Shown here one piece after another: positions 1 to 11,309 of a stretch of DNA of 64,000 bases (position 1 is its first letter; every line of letters starts with the position of its first letter). Location: NCBI GenBank assembly GCA_036245805.1, contig BTRK01000003.1, positions 8,246,001-8,310,000 of the forward strand, in the 5' to 3' direction. Source of the DNA: Pristionchus mayeri (lineage: Eukaryota > Nematoda > Chromadorea > Rhabditida > Neodiplogasteridae). A program made the translations under genes and the position numbers. Below the pieces are notes generated by a model. The model did not search any database and was not told the origin of the DNA. It saw only the letters and a program-made list of their open reading frames with translations.

Positions 1-1895
1 GAACCGACAATTCGCTTTTTACAACTTATCTATATTTCAAATTGAATTTTCAAAAACGTCCTGAACAGATGATTTGTAGAACTCATCAAGACGGTAATTT
101 TGCTTTTTTGAACGACTTTCTAGCTCAACTTTGAAGTATGAAGTAACTTTGAAGTAACTTTGAAGTTGAAGTATGCAAGCGTACTTGGAATGAAGCCAGG
201 CTGAATGATCCCTGTAGCAAGAGACATTGCCGTTTGAGAAGTGTTTCCTCAGTAAGTGTTGTTTCCAATGGCTTATAGATCATGGTATAATGAGGAATGC
301 ACTAAACCAGACATATTATTCGAGAGAACTGTCAATGGGCTACTCACTCCACTATATACGATTATCCTGTTATTTTTCACCTCGAGATACAAGAGGCGGA
401 TAACAATTTTAAAACTTAAAATTTTGTAAGATTTCTTTTTTTCCGAATATCCGTAAAGATGGAAGGCGATTCGAACATACGTTTATATTGGCCAAGTAAA
501 CCCCTAGCATGGGCTACCGAGCCAGCTTTAGATCTTAACGAATAGGATTTTGGGCTGGCTCAAACGTCACGATCCAAATCTAACATTACTTTCTTACCAA
601 CCTAATATATCTGGTACATAACAGCAGTGATGCTCAGGTGGACCAGTCAAGGTATAAAATTTACTAAAAGTGGCATTTTTGACAGCGTGAATCAGTGGTT
701 CAACAATTCAATATCATTTGACAGATTCAGAAAAACCAGTAATCCTCTGTTATCAAATATAAAATAAATGCCAACTACTGTGAGAATAGAATTCGTAGCA
801 AGATGGTGGCATGATAGCCATCTTAACGTATATTAAAACTCGCGGAACGGGAACATATTTCTCTGTGAATATTTTTTGTACAAGAAATTTATCACGGCAC
901 CAATTTGCTACGCATTCTACCCTCACAGTACTCACAATGGACGGAGGCACAGCTGCAGCATCTGCAGCCTCCTGCTGAGAGAGGGAGGGAGGGGGAGCGG
1001 GCGCGTTGGGATGAGCGATCTGAGAGATAGATTTAGACTTTGCTAATGGAACGTTTTTTTCGATATTATCAATGATTTTATTTCGGCGAATGGGAATCAG
1101 AAGTTAGTATTTGTGCTTCGATTTTACTATTATTTTGATGATTTTATCCTTATCCAGCAAGATTTACTGTAAGCGGAAATTTACTCAGAAGTCCATTGAT
1201 TACTAATTGAGATACAAGTTCCACGATTGGTTCATGTCTAAAATAGTCGTGGACTATTCGATACCGTGATGCGCAAAATATAATTCATCATCTGTTTTTT
1301 AAAATCTATAACATGAAAAGTTAAAGCATAGTTTCCAAACTTTCAGCCGTACAGTTTACATTCAAGTTTCACAGTCCCTTCATAGCATGCGCCAACAATA
1401 CGAGCATGATTTAGGACGGCACAACACGAGTTAGAACAATTATTAACCTGATGAGTGGAGAAGCTGAGTGCGGAGGGCGGGAGGGAGGCTGCGAACTGAT
1501 GGCCCGATGGATCGGCCATCTGTGGAGATATGAGTAATTTGTACATTTTGTATTTTAAGAAAGGATCCCGAATAATATCATTTTTTCGAAAACTTTCAAA
1601 TTGTCATACCAAAGATGAAACGCAAAAAAGACAGCCGAGGGAAATAAGAAATAGCGATATACCTCAAAGACTTCAGGCATCGATCTCTGATCTCCAACGG
1701 AATATTAATATCAAGCACGTCATATTCAAAACTATATTTATTATCACATCTCGACACATAACATGTGATATTACAATGGGAAGCTGGGTAAAATTCAGAA
1801 AGCAACACATTGATTACGCTTTCTCTTGCTGACTTATATAGCAAATATTGGGATCAAATATGCATACAGAGGATGAAAAACTACCGCATTCGATG
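1..1895. other. No supported gene
   Basis: AT-rich intergenic or intronic sequence. Several short open frames occur on both strands, but none shows a family motif or a chain of phase-compatible exons. Positions about 125-175 carry a short direct repeat of 'taactttgaag'. Nothing else is supported. Confidence 0.6.
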
Positions 1896-2459
1896 TTAAC
1901 AGGACATATTAGGTCTCAGATCACAATAGTCAGTTGTCGATATTCTACCGTAACTTCCTCCTAGAACAGATTTTTTCCCCTTGGGCGGGAACAGCTTGCC
2001 CGTTCGTTCCAATTCGTAAAATGCCAGTTTGAGATGGTGTGGCTTGAGTGGCTCGGCCGTCTCTCCTCTCTTCTGCTGAATGTCCAGTGCCTGCTCGACG
2101 ACCGCACCGGCGAACACCTGAGGGAAGAGGGCGGTTTTTTTTTGGGGGATTCCTGTAACTACCCTGAATCAGGGTCCCTCATTATAAACTAACTCTTATT
2201 ATTGAACGCCTGAGGGAGCAATCGATAGATACTGCCTAAAGTTCTCAGAAAAAAAAATTAGTACTGCGAATTTAGTACTTGAGTACTGCGACTGGAAAGA
2301 ATTGCAAGTTTTAATATTCCACCAATTTCAGAAAATGGTAAAATACGAAATTGCAAGATATAGAGTCAAAATAATGCATATAGTCCTCGCTACCGTACTC
2401 AACCACCATTACCGTACCTTGGCGAGTCCGACGATTGCGATGACGACGTTCTGTCCGAC
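1896..2459 (-). CDS. taf-11: TAF11-like TFIID subunit, two histone-fold exons (partial)
   Basis: Two minus-strand exons, 2459-2418 and 2117-1896, joined by a GT-AG intron in phase 0. The first encodes VGQNVVIAIVGLAK and the second opens VFAGAVVEQALDIQQKRGET and later reads LKPHHLKLAFYELERTGK. This matches the TAF11 histone fold as I know it (SQNVVIA..., VFVGEVVEEALD, LQPKHMREAVRRL). TAF11 pairs with TAF13 inside the general transcription factor TFIID. The tail after GKLFPPKGKKS is open to a stop at 1896 and looks unlike the family. The N-terminal exons that should lie at higher coordinates were not found before the plus-strand gene at 3008. It may therefore be a partial or dying copy, or have longer introns than I can resolve. 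Confidence 0.62.
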
Positions 2460-3007
2460 CTGGAATGATAGCATTCTCTTCAGAGCTCATAATCTCGCTC
2501 CTTAACCGACGGGAGAACATATGCAACCAAGTCGAAAGAGCCAAATCCGATCTCACCCTGTTCATTATCCTGTCTGCTAGCTTCATTCATCAATTCGATT
2601 ACTTCGAAAATGCGGTCGAACCTCCCCCAAATTGAATGCGAAACGTGCACTTCGTAATCTTTCGCAATTTCGCAATCAATTTGCATCCATTTTCCCCTTC
2701 TCTCCCCTCGGAGTTTGGGAGAGTTCGTTCAGTTATCACGAAGGGTGAGTTATGATTCGCGGGCCAAATATAGTTTATTTTTTCGCAATCACTTCGCAAT
2801 AATTGTGAAGCGATTGCGAACAAATAGGAAAAATGAATACCAATCAATTCGGAATTTCAAAGTGAATTTCGAATAGACAACTCTAGTCGTTACGGAAATA
2901 CGTTCACATTTTTTTAGATGGTTAAGCCTCCCCCAATAGACTTCACTATGCAAATATCTTATTCGCAATGTTCCAAATAATTCAAACTCTGTACATTATG
3001 TGTTTAG
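2460..3007. other. Intergenic, rich in 'cgcaat' repeats
   Basis: No supported gene. About 2600-2830 contains many scattered copies of cgcaat / attgcg in both orientations (for example around 2655-2680 and 2780-2820). They look like simple low-complexity sequence between the TAF11 fragment and the USP14-like exons. Confidence 0.5.
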
Positions 3008-4740
3008 GTGCCATGCTTTCTCATAAAAGAAGGCGTCAGCATAAAAAAGGGAATCGCCGATCATCTATTCGAGGACAAGACTGCAATGTCTGAGTTGGCC
3101 GGGCGTGAGTGTGTCTACCGCCTGCAGGTGCGATGCCTGTTGCAATAGTGGCTCACCCCTACTTCATTATTCTGTTTAGACACGATTCGCACGACTTCCC
3201 ACGTACCTCATCGTGCATGCGATGAGGTTCAAGATGGACAAGGATCTCGGAGTAAGAGACATCCCTGTTTTCTCGAATTTATTTACCACTGCTACTCATT
3301 CCTCATTTCATGCACTACTTTCAGGAGGTATATAAGATCAGATACCCTCTCATAGTGGACTCTACGATCGATCTCTCTGAATTCTGTACTGATGAAATGA
3401 GGAGACAGCGTGAAGTGGACAAGGTCTGCCCGTTTTTTTGAAATGTCGTGAAGAAGAAGTAGTCAAATAAATCAAAGGTTGTTGAAATGTGTCAAATTGG
3501 ATAAGCTAAACCTGTCGTGTATCACAAACCGACATAAGTAGGCCATAAATATGCATGCTTATCTTTTCGGAATATGAAGATTTATAATCTCATTCCATTT
3601 TTTTCTTTCGTTTTATAACAAAACTGAAAATTGAAAATCAAATCATTTGCTCTCCAATCGAAATACAATCCACTCGATTGAGAAATCTGGGCACAATAGA
3701 TTTTTATAATTTTCTAGCTTCTAGTTGCCCTCCAAATTGCATTAGAAGCTGGAGATTTTTCTAGCTTCTAAATTTGAAAACTTCTGAAACTTATAGAATC
3801 GCCCGTTCAAGGAGACCGTTGACACGAGTTCAAGTAATGGATTCTATCGTCTTCAGGTGGGAATTTCATTAAAATTTAAAAAAATTCCGGGTTGAATGCG
3901 ATGAGCGTAAAAATATTGAGATATTCACAGGCGGCAATCAGTCACACTGGCAAAATTACTGAGAGAGGCCACTACGTGGCTTGGATGAGGCAGCATGATC
4001 ATTGGATTGCATATGATGATTGTGCCGTGACTAAAGTTGCAGATGATGAGGTATTAAATAATGTAGAAGTTGTTTGACTCTATTGAAGATATGGTCAATA
4101 ATACTTGACTTGTGCTAAGCTCAACAACACAGGTGCAGAGGATCCTGGAACTGGAAGGATACTTGTTCATCTACAAATCAGAAACGGTGCGTGGGAAAAT
4201 ATTTTAGCAGCTTACAACTAACCGCGCTCTTTCTATACGTATTTGTTACTCTTTAGATTACGATCGAGGAAAAGAAGCCTACCAGAACACGCTCACTAAT
4301 CGATTGGTCAGCATCAAAAGAAGATCTGGACAGAATGGTTATTTATTTTGATTTTATGAAATAATATTCATTTCTGATTTGAACACGATCTCGATGTATC
4401 AAATTTAGTTTTATAGCAAGACATTGATTAGAAAAATATTCACATTTTTGTATCATGTATATTGTATTGTGTTCTCCAGATCATGAGAAAGGAGGATACA
4501 TTGAAACGTGATGATGGAAGCTCAAAAGGAGATGGGTGCAAAGGAGCGGTTAGTGAAATTTAAAAAATGAAAATAATTGAATGTGATACTAAAAGAGTCA
4601 GTCTTAAATTGGGATATCAATTCAGATAATTTTCAAAAATTCGTTCAATATTACATGAATATTTTTTCCAGAACTTGAATGAAGTGCATCGATCAAGATC
4701 TCTGGATGGTGAAGGAGGCGCGGCATGCAAAGACACCGAG
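3008..4740 (+). CDS. USP14-like deubiquitinase, C-terminal half with His box, plus linker
   Basis: Exons 3008-3127, 3180-3251, 3325-3423, 3797-3856, 3931-4050, 4133-4196, 4257-4337, 4480-4548 and 4672-4740, all joined in phase 0. Order of recognisable pieces: SELAGRECVY..., RFARLPTYLIVHAMRFKMDK (USP14 RLPAYLTIQMVRF), IRYPLIVDSTIDLSEFC, PFKETVDTSSSNGFYRLQ, then the His box ISHTGKITERGHYVAWM and WIAYDD. Ubiquitin-specific proteases of this type cut ubiquitin chains at the proteasome; catalytic His and Asp regions are present. The sheet that normally ends AYVLLY is LEGYLFIYKSE. Three further exons encode a charged Ser/Lys-rich linker (RTRSLIDWSASKEDLDRM; VHRSRSLDGEGG) with no domain I recognise. 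The N-terminal half expected upstream is not visible before 3008. Confidence 0.72.
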
Positions 4741-4879
4741 GTTAGCTATTTAGTCTTCTAATGTAGATAACGTGCTTGCAAATACATCAATTTTGATTGT
4801 TTTTCATTTTCATAATTGAATTGGTTTCATAATTCCGGCTGTGTTATTATAAGTTTCTTTTCTTATAATATACTTTCAG

Positions 4880-5453
4880 GACCACTACAAACTGGCCAGA
4901 GGGATCATAAACCAAGACAACATTTGCTATCTGTCTTCTGTGGTTCAAGTTCTGTTTGTAAGTAACAGTTTGGAGATTATTTATTTAGAAACCGTTCATT
5001 TCCGTGAAGGACACCCGCACGCGGAAGCCTTTCGTGAATTCATAGTCATTTCAGTTGTATGATTGCAGAACATCAAGGAGGTTCGATCTGCCGTCCTCAC
5101 ATACACTCCTCACAATCTCGTCACTAAAGACCGCGAAGATGACATTGTTGTGGCAGCTCTGAATCAGTGAGTGAGCAAAAATGCAACCACGCGCGGCTCG
5201 TTAGAATCTAGTGAAATACAGAGTTTCATGGCACATGCATTGATTCCCACTTGTGTTGTTGTTTATCGGTAGTCCTTATGTTCCCTCATAAGATATGTAG
5301 TTACAGATCGCGCACCACAGTTAGGATATCGTGGTGCAAACACGGGCAAAGGCGAAGAACATATCAAATACTTCTTTTGCAGGACTTTCGAGCAACTGGG
5401 AGATGCGAGAACGGACGCAATTGAGCCGCACGCGATGATTTCAGTTCGTTCAA
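4880..5453 (+). CDS. USP14-like N-terminal half with Cys box, cut short
   Basis: Exons 4880-4957, 5069-5166 and 5383-5453 follow the preceding exon chain in compatible phase. They encode the Cys box NQDNICYLSSVVQVLF (catalytic Cys codon 4925-4927), then IKEVRSAVLTYTPHNLV, DDIVVAALNQTFEQLGDA and EPHAMIS. These match the first third of USP14 after its ubiquitin-like domain. The next expected segment (a QQDANE-like stretch and the palm) is absent before the ribosomal-protein fragments at 6135. The chain may form one protein with the upstream half, in circularly permuted order. Alternatively this is the start of a second, truncated tandem gene. No ubiquitin-like domain is seen in front of the Cys box. 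Confidence 0.65.
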
Positions 5454-6134
5454 CTTCGTTCAATATTTCGCATTGATATTGCGAAAATTGCACTATGGGT
5501 ACAAGTAGACACTAAAAATTTTGAATCTACGAAATAGTTTGTTGCCACGATCCGGAGCAATTTGGCGCTCTTCATTGGAAGGATGAAACCAAATAGATGG
5601 GGAGAATGGTGAGATGGAGACGAAACTGCAAAAAAAGCGTTCACAGTTGGAAGTGCTAATATGTACATCCTTAAAGGGATTTGGCATTATATCATGAATT
5701 TATTTCATTTCACTTTAAATGACCAAATATTATGATAAATGTAAATAAAAAATAATACAAATTAATATAATAATTAATTTATGCTGTTAAAAGTACGGTA
5801 TTGAAATACCCAGTACGAGAGTAACGTTGATTCGCTATGGTCCGCTAAACAGCGATATGGTGGGATTTGGCAGTTTGCCAAGTTCCTCTTGGAGCTTCTG
5901 ATTCTTTTCCGACGTCTCTTAGCATTTTCTTTGTATTATTGGCTCATTCAGTACTTATTTTCTAGTTTGCTTCAAGCTAATCACTATTTTGAACATTCCC
6001 GCTTGAAATTCACGACACGAACCCAGTCAATCACGCTAGAATGTTGTTTCGTTGAACCAGCCTGATGACCTTCGTCTCTTTACCGTGGCGTGTGTTTTAT
6101 TGTTTGTTAAACTATAATATTGTGCGCATTACAG
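5454..6134. other. No supported gene between USP14-like exons and ribosomal fragments
   Basis: AT-rich sequence. Short minus-strand open frames at 5263-5690 show no motif. I looked here for the missing middle of the USP14 catalytic domain and did not find it. Confidence 0.5.
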
Positions 6135-6246
6135 AGGGTCATACCGTCCCTCACCATGCCCGAGAAGTTCCAGCACATCCATCGTGTGATGAACACCAAC
6201 ATCGATGGGAACAAGATGATCCCTTTCGCCCCTTCCTCCCAGCAAG
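6135..6246 (+). pseudogene. RPS18 N-terminal exon fragment
   Basis: An exon-like piece with acceptor ...gcattacag and donor ...AGCAAG|gttt. It reads [19 protein letters not shown] followed by [10 protein letters not shown], the start of ribosomal protein S18 (family: [21 protein letters not shown]). After PFA the frame departs from the family (PSSQQ instead of the LTAIKG-like continuation), so it is broken. No downstream RPS18 exon follows; the next homologous exon belongs to another ribosomal protein (RPL3). Best read as a relocated, non-functional gene piece that has kept its splice sites. Confidence 0.7.
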
Positions 6247-6492
6247 GTTTGTCCCGTTTACTTTGGTTCTCAATTCTTTAGTTTGACTCATCTTTCCTGG
6301 GAAAAATTGCCCAACTTTCTCCTTATCGCACTCTCTATTGCTTCATGACTGGCGAAAGAGCACGTAAAAAGAAGAGTCAGGCTTTTTCGACACACTCTGC
6401 GACATTGTTATTTCGTGTACTATATTCATGTGTTTAGTGGGCAGGATTTGTAGGTAGAAAACATGTCCTGTACTTCATCTTATTCCGTTCAG

Positions 6493-6603
6493 GGAGTCGA
6501 CCGGCGATAAGTTTGCCCTCAAGTGGATCGACACTTCCTCCAAGTTCGGCCACGGACGCTTCCAGACCACTGCCGAAAAGAAGGCCTTCATGGGCATTGA
6601 CAG
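6493..6603 (+). pseudogene. RPL3 C-terminal exon fragment
   Basis: Exon-like piece bounded by ...ttccgttcag and ...GACAG|gtacgc. It encodes [21 protein letters not shown] followed by [13 protein letters not shown], which is the C-terminal end of large-subunit ribosomal protein L3 (family: [24 protein letters not shown]). Intact L3 has about 400 residues; only some 37 are here. It sits 250 bp downstream of an RPS18 start exon and upstream of RPS2 pieces, so these exons cannot belong to a normal ribosomal gene. Confidence 0.75.
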
Positions 6604-7308
6604 GTACGCTTATTTTTTTCGATCAAATCATGTGTCTTGATTTCGTTCCTGGTTTGAAAAAAAGGAATACTTTGGTACAAATCGTTCATGGCCAACTGTT
6701 TCACCCCAACTTCTAATTAGCCACGCGAATTTCATGTTTTAATTTTGAGCCTTTCAAAGCAACGCCCATAGCTCACTAATAGGTTATTATTTATCTCTAC
6801 TATACAATAAATATTTATATTGATTTATAAATATTAAATTGTTTATTTTAAAAATATTTACAGCTCGAAATACGCTTAACGATTATCGATTTTTCTTAAA
6901 TGTTTTGATTGGTTGTCCTTATGGATTTCGACAGCTTTAAAATATTCTCCTTATATTTGCCGTTCGAAAATGGTGCTGTGAGCAATATAATATGAAAAAT
7001 AAAGCAATTTAGAGATAAATTTAGACGGCGACTTGATTTGAAGAATAATTTTCACATGGTTTTTTTCCATTTTTTCTCTCGATTATTTTTTTGTTTCGTT
7101 CTACAACTTGCTAAAGCCACGCTCACCTCAGGCTACTTGTGCAATATGCTTTGCCTTCATACTCATGGCATTTGGGATGATTTTAGATATTGTGTTTTGC
7201 TTCGTGGTGAGAACAATGGGCCGTGAAGGGAAATGATAGGCTTAGGCACACTTCGCCGGATCCATTTTAGTAATTATTTTATCGAGGGCGTATTACCAGC
7301 GCCAGCAT

Positions 7309-7513
7309 TTCTGCATTATGTCGTACCAGAATGAGCGGAGTAGGAATGAGGAGGAAGTATGACAGGATAGGATAGGTGATGGTCGAAAATTATTTACTAA
7401 AATTACTAACTAACCGTAACGTATGGTACTCTTCAGCTATACCGTCATACCCTATCCTATCATACCTCCTCCTCATTCGTACCCCGCTCATTCTAGTACG
7501 ACATACTGCAGAA
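7309..7513. repeat. Short foldback element (MITE-like)
   Basis: Near-perfect inverted repeat. The left arm runs from TTCTGCATTATGTCGTACCAG through a 'ggaatgaggaggaagtatg' block, and the right arm mirrors it, ending CTAGTACGACATACTGCAGAA. The arms are about 65 bp with an AT-rich loop. It lies directly upstream of the acceptor of the RPS2-like exon at 7540. No coding capacity. Target duplication not resolved. Confidence 0.75.
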
Positions 7514-7539
7514 GTGCCCCAGTGCCTATATCATTTCAG

Positions 7540-7819
7540 GAGTTCGAGATCATCGACTACTCCTGCTCCAACCTGAAGGATGAGGGTCTCAAGATCATGC
7601 CCAGAAGCAGACCAGGTTTGTAATATTGTGAATAGATGAAAAAAGATGTATCGCCTGGTCCGACATAACGCAAAATTGACAATGCGCGTTCAAGGACGTT
7701 TGTTGTACTCGTGTACTTCGAACAATATCGATATGCTCGACATTTATGTTATTGTAGAGCCGGATACTGCACCCGCTTCAAGGCCTTCGTCGCTATTGAA
7801 GATTTATTGGCGGATCCCG
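7540..7819 (+). pseudogene. RPS2 middle fragment, two exons, frameshifted
   Basis: Exons 7540-7615 and 7758-7819. They encode EFEIIDYSCSNLKDEGLKIMP and, in another frame, KQTR / [15 protein letters not shown], matching RPS2 ([39 protein letters not shown]). The exon junction AG|A falls in the correct phase for KQTR-AGY, but the frame has already shifted just after KIMP, consistent with a small deletion. The second exon diverges after AIED. RPS2 is a core small-subunit protein of about 270-290 residues, so this is a remnant. Confidence 0.72.
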
Positions 7820-7893
7820 GTGAGTGGGTGCTCTTTATCACGTCAGCACCATAACATTCCTGCTTTGGTACCATTTAGGACGAAATCGGCATG

Positions 7894-7964
7894 TCGGTAC
7901 CAGACACGTATCACATAGTAGTACCGGTACCAGGAATGTATCACGTAGTACCACGAGGTACCAG
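7894..7964. repeat. Imperfect direct repeat with GGTACCAG motif
   Basis: Two to three degenerate copies of a unit built on ggtaccag...gtatcac.tagtacc occur in tandem between the RPS2 pieces. Low-complexity local duplication with no evident function. Confidence 0.5.
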
Positions 7965-8121
7965 ACCGTCGAATGGGACTAGAAATTCCATATTATCCCG
8001 AATGAATACTTTTTTAAAACCCTGATAACAAGTGCCTCGAGCGAGTTAAAAATAAAAATACGATTGCAGTATTTTGAAAAAGTTTTTCTTCCTTGTGTCA
8101 TAAAAATATTTTCTTATGCAG

Positions 8122-8200
8122 TGGTGGACGCGGAGGAAAGGAAGGAGACAAGGAGTGGATGCCCGTGACCAAGGTCGGACGTCTCGCCAAGGACATATAG
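8122..8200 (+). pseudogene. RPS2 N-terminal fragment, out of order
   Basis: After acceptor ...tatgcag the sequence reads [19 protein letters not shown] then RLAKDI and a TAG stop. This is the Gly/Arg-rich start and first helix of RPS2 (family: GGRGG..EDKEWVPVTKLGRLVKDM). In the real protein this segment lies before the piece found at 7540-7819, yet here it lies 300 bp downstream of it. The stop falls where the family has Met-Lys. It is therefore a second, rearranged fragment. Confidence 0.72.
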
Positions 8201-8327
8201 GTTGGCTAGTGTTGATTTTGTGAAGACAAAAAAAGTATTAGCTGGGTTGGTCGAAAAGTGTACATTGACAATAACATGCTTCTTTTTATTTACTGACAAA
8301 TATAACAAATTGCGGGTACAGTAATAA

Positions 8328-11309
8328 CTAGATTTCAACACTGCGCTGGGAAACCTCAAATTCTTCGTCCTCGCTAGAATCCCCGAAGTCCAATTGCTCT
8401 TCTTCATACATGTCGTATCCCGACTCTCGCTTTGCCTTCTCCTTCATATCCCACCAGTTCACAAGCTCGTCAAACACATCGTCCTCAGGGATTCCCAATC
8501 TCGCGATTTCACGCGCCTCGCTTAGCTCCTCCCGCACTTTCAAGCTCTCCGCCAATATCTGGAAATAAATATATGTGGAATTTATTTTAGTTGTATTTCG
8601 GGAATGCTAATTATTCACCTCGCCCCTCCAAACATGGGTACCCGCTCCTCTCTTTCTTTTGATTGCTCCCACCAATCGTCCTTTCCTCTTGAGAACGGTG
8701 TTCCCTATTTCGGCTCTCTGCCCAAGTAGGTCATCGAGCATAAGGCCGTTGTAATGTAGCATCGATACTAGCATTTTGAGCTTGTAGTACGGGGGCGAGC
8801 TGCAGTTATTACACCCTAACGCTGATCTATTTGGCCATTGTTTTACTAACCATGCTAGCATCTTCGGGGCATACATCAAGCTCAGTGAGTGATAACACTC
8901 ATTGATCGATGTATCGATCAATGAGGCAGCAGTCAAAAAGGCCTTTTCGAACTTTGGCGCAAAGACCAATGTGCGAATCAACTCGAGCTCATCCGAATTT
9001 GCCTGAGAAAAATGGTATAATTTCGAATACGGTCTCTCAGATTGACTAACCAGCAGTATCTCTCGCTTTTCGCCCTTCTTCAGCTTCTTTAGTCTACCAT
9101 GCTCGCACTTGGTAACAATTTCGAAGCCATCGCCCTATTATTGAATTATTTTATTGCTATCGCACTATTTGTTCACTTTTTTCCATTTATGCTTCCCCTG
9201 GATGTGCATGACGAACGACCTAACTACTTCTAGTGCAAGTTTTCGATCTTTCAATAGAGGGTATTTATTATGGACGCAATATAGATGGTTGAAAAACTTC
9301 TGATAAATTGAAGCGAGTGCGGGATTGTCCTTTACGAGCTAAATAGTCATTATTTTTTTAAAAGAAATATATGTTCTCGTCCCAACCTTCCACCATTCTT
9401 TTCTTATCGGCCGCTGGACGTGCCACCAATCATTGAGTACTTCAATATGTGCAGTCTTGGGCTCCTCTCGCAGTTTCTTATTAACCATTGCATTTTGGTC
9501 ACCAACTCGCGTGCTGAGCATACAACGTCTTTCCTCTTAGATACAACATTAGATCACGTTATCTCTATCCCTGCATCGATAAGCTCAACCAGAGCTCTCT
9601 TTACTCCCTCGGACTCCATACGAATCGAAATTCCATCTAGAATAGGTATTATTTTTTCGGAATTCACAATCCCTTATACCTATCCCTGGCATATTCTTAT
9701 GCATCGCAACTCCTGCCAAAGCCAGTTTCGTATGACAATCAATTACGGTGTCTTTATTATTCGTCGAGGTGAAGCCGGGGCAGTCGAACTGACCATCTAT
9801 TGAAACTTGCAGCCCCTTACCCTAAACGCTCAATTTAATGATCATGCTTTATAGCTTCCTATTTACCGCCGATGCGTTCACTGCTACTTCCCGCACTATT
9901 TCCTGCATCTCCTCGTGCACTCGCTCAATTGCAACACTCCCTATTTCGCTTACTACTTTCCGCATTTGTCTTTCCGACGACATATCCATTCCTAACAAAT
10001 TCGCCCAATCATGCAATCTCTGAAGTTTTTAGTTTAGATTTTTTCATAGTATTTTTCCTCACCGCAGGTCTCATGCCTGTGATGAAAGATGCGATGGGAA
10101 TGAAATGATTGGCCGAGTACACTTGGCTTTTCCCTCTCCCAACCTTCTCCTGTCCTTCCCATTTGATGCTAGCCTTGCATTCCAGGCAATCGTAGTTCAC
10201 TATCAGCGCACTACCCTCTGTCCTCGTCTCGATTAGACTTCGATCGAGCCGAGCCCCGCACTCTTCACACCGTTGAAACAAGCGCATCAGGCAGCTATGC
10301 TCAATAATTCCATAGCGCCTGGCTACATCAATACTCTCGGCCTCTTCCTCATCAATCTCATGATCCTCCTCCTCATGCATGCTATCTTGGGAATACCGAT
10401 ATTCCGTATCCTAGAATCTATTTATTCTAGCGTATCCCTCATAGCCCACTAACCTCGGGTTCCACAGTAGTCATAGTAGATGTGGAAACAGCACTTTTAA
10501 ATTTCTTGGGCACAACTTCATCAGTATCATTCCAGGAATCGACATCGATTGAATCGTTGAGGGAGAGGGAGGCGGTCGACCAAACTGGCTGAATTTTTTT
10601 TCTCTTCGTTTTTCATTGTTCTCTTTTCGTTTGTATATTATCACATTGTTTTTCCAGTGATTTGTTTTCATATCAATACTCGTTGTAGTAATAGAATATA
10701 TAATTTCTGAAAAATATAGCATAAAGACTGACATTGAGAGTGTCCTCATATGAGAGTGGCGACAGTAGAGCACGAGGGGATCTCGTCTCACTCTGAATGT
10801 CTCTAGCTGATGATTGAGATATATTTAGTAACGAATGATAGTAAGGCCAAGTGGGTAAGGATATTGTTGAACAGGACTCGCCCGCTCATGCCATGATGCT
10901 GATTCATGCAACCGAGAGTTGTGTTCTGCCTTGGGATGGAGGTCAGCTGGCCTCGTGGTTCGAAGGGGTACGGTAGGGAGAGTGAGAGATCTTGCGGGAA
11001 CAGCTCTATGCTGGAAGCCCACATTGTGAATGAATCTTGTTGTATTTATACTAGATAGCAGGCAGTAAAGGTAGGGGAACTCACGTCAATGGGAAGGTCG
11101 TCGATCTGCTTGTCGAAATGGCGTTCACACCATCGGGGATCTTTTTTCTGTCGATGCTTGTTGAGCAGATCCGCCGTCTCCTCATCATCTTTGTTCAATC
11201 GTAGAACCCATTCCCTCTGTTTAACAGGACGACTAGCGGGGGGAAATCGTTTGGTCCATAGCGCAACTTCGTTGCACAAGAAACACCGTTTATATTTCGC
11301 TAATTCCAT
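8328..11309 (-). CDS. THAP-domain, transposase-derived protein
   Basis: Minus-strand exons include 11309-11085, about 11010-10830 (tentative), about 10790-10745 (tentative), 10588-10454, 10410-10063, 10019-9867, 9831-9680, 9636-9558, 9528-9387, 9338-9176, 9134-9051, 9002-8619 and 8558-8328. Exon 1 holds a C2CH THAP zinc finger: CFLC, REWVLRLN, CERHF, then across the splice the AVPA box. Later come two Cys pairs (RCEECGARLD; YDCLECKASI), RLHDWANLLGMDMSS, SIDGQFDCPGF, RMESEGVKRALVELIDAG, DWWHVQRPIRKEWW, and INECYHSLSLMYAPK. This order is that of a transposase-like family I know from fish and invertebrates (DG..DSPGH, LVTDRH, FD.WH, ESFHSL..YAPK). The usual D of TDRH is GDQN here, so catalysis is unlikely and a DNA-binding role is inferred. 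The C-terminus is acidic (EEEQLDFGDSSEDEEFE). One intron (9529-9557) would be only 29 bp. Confidence 0.68.

Noticed and set aside
4880..5453. A complete second USP14 gene
   Set aside because: Neither a ubiquitin-like domain before nor the rest of the catalytic domain after this piece is present in the window at this locus.
9420..9803. 127-codon plus-strand frame
   Set aside because: Opposite strand of the THAP/transposase-derived exons; no motif or splice context of its own.
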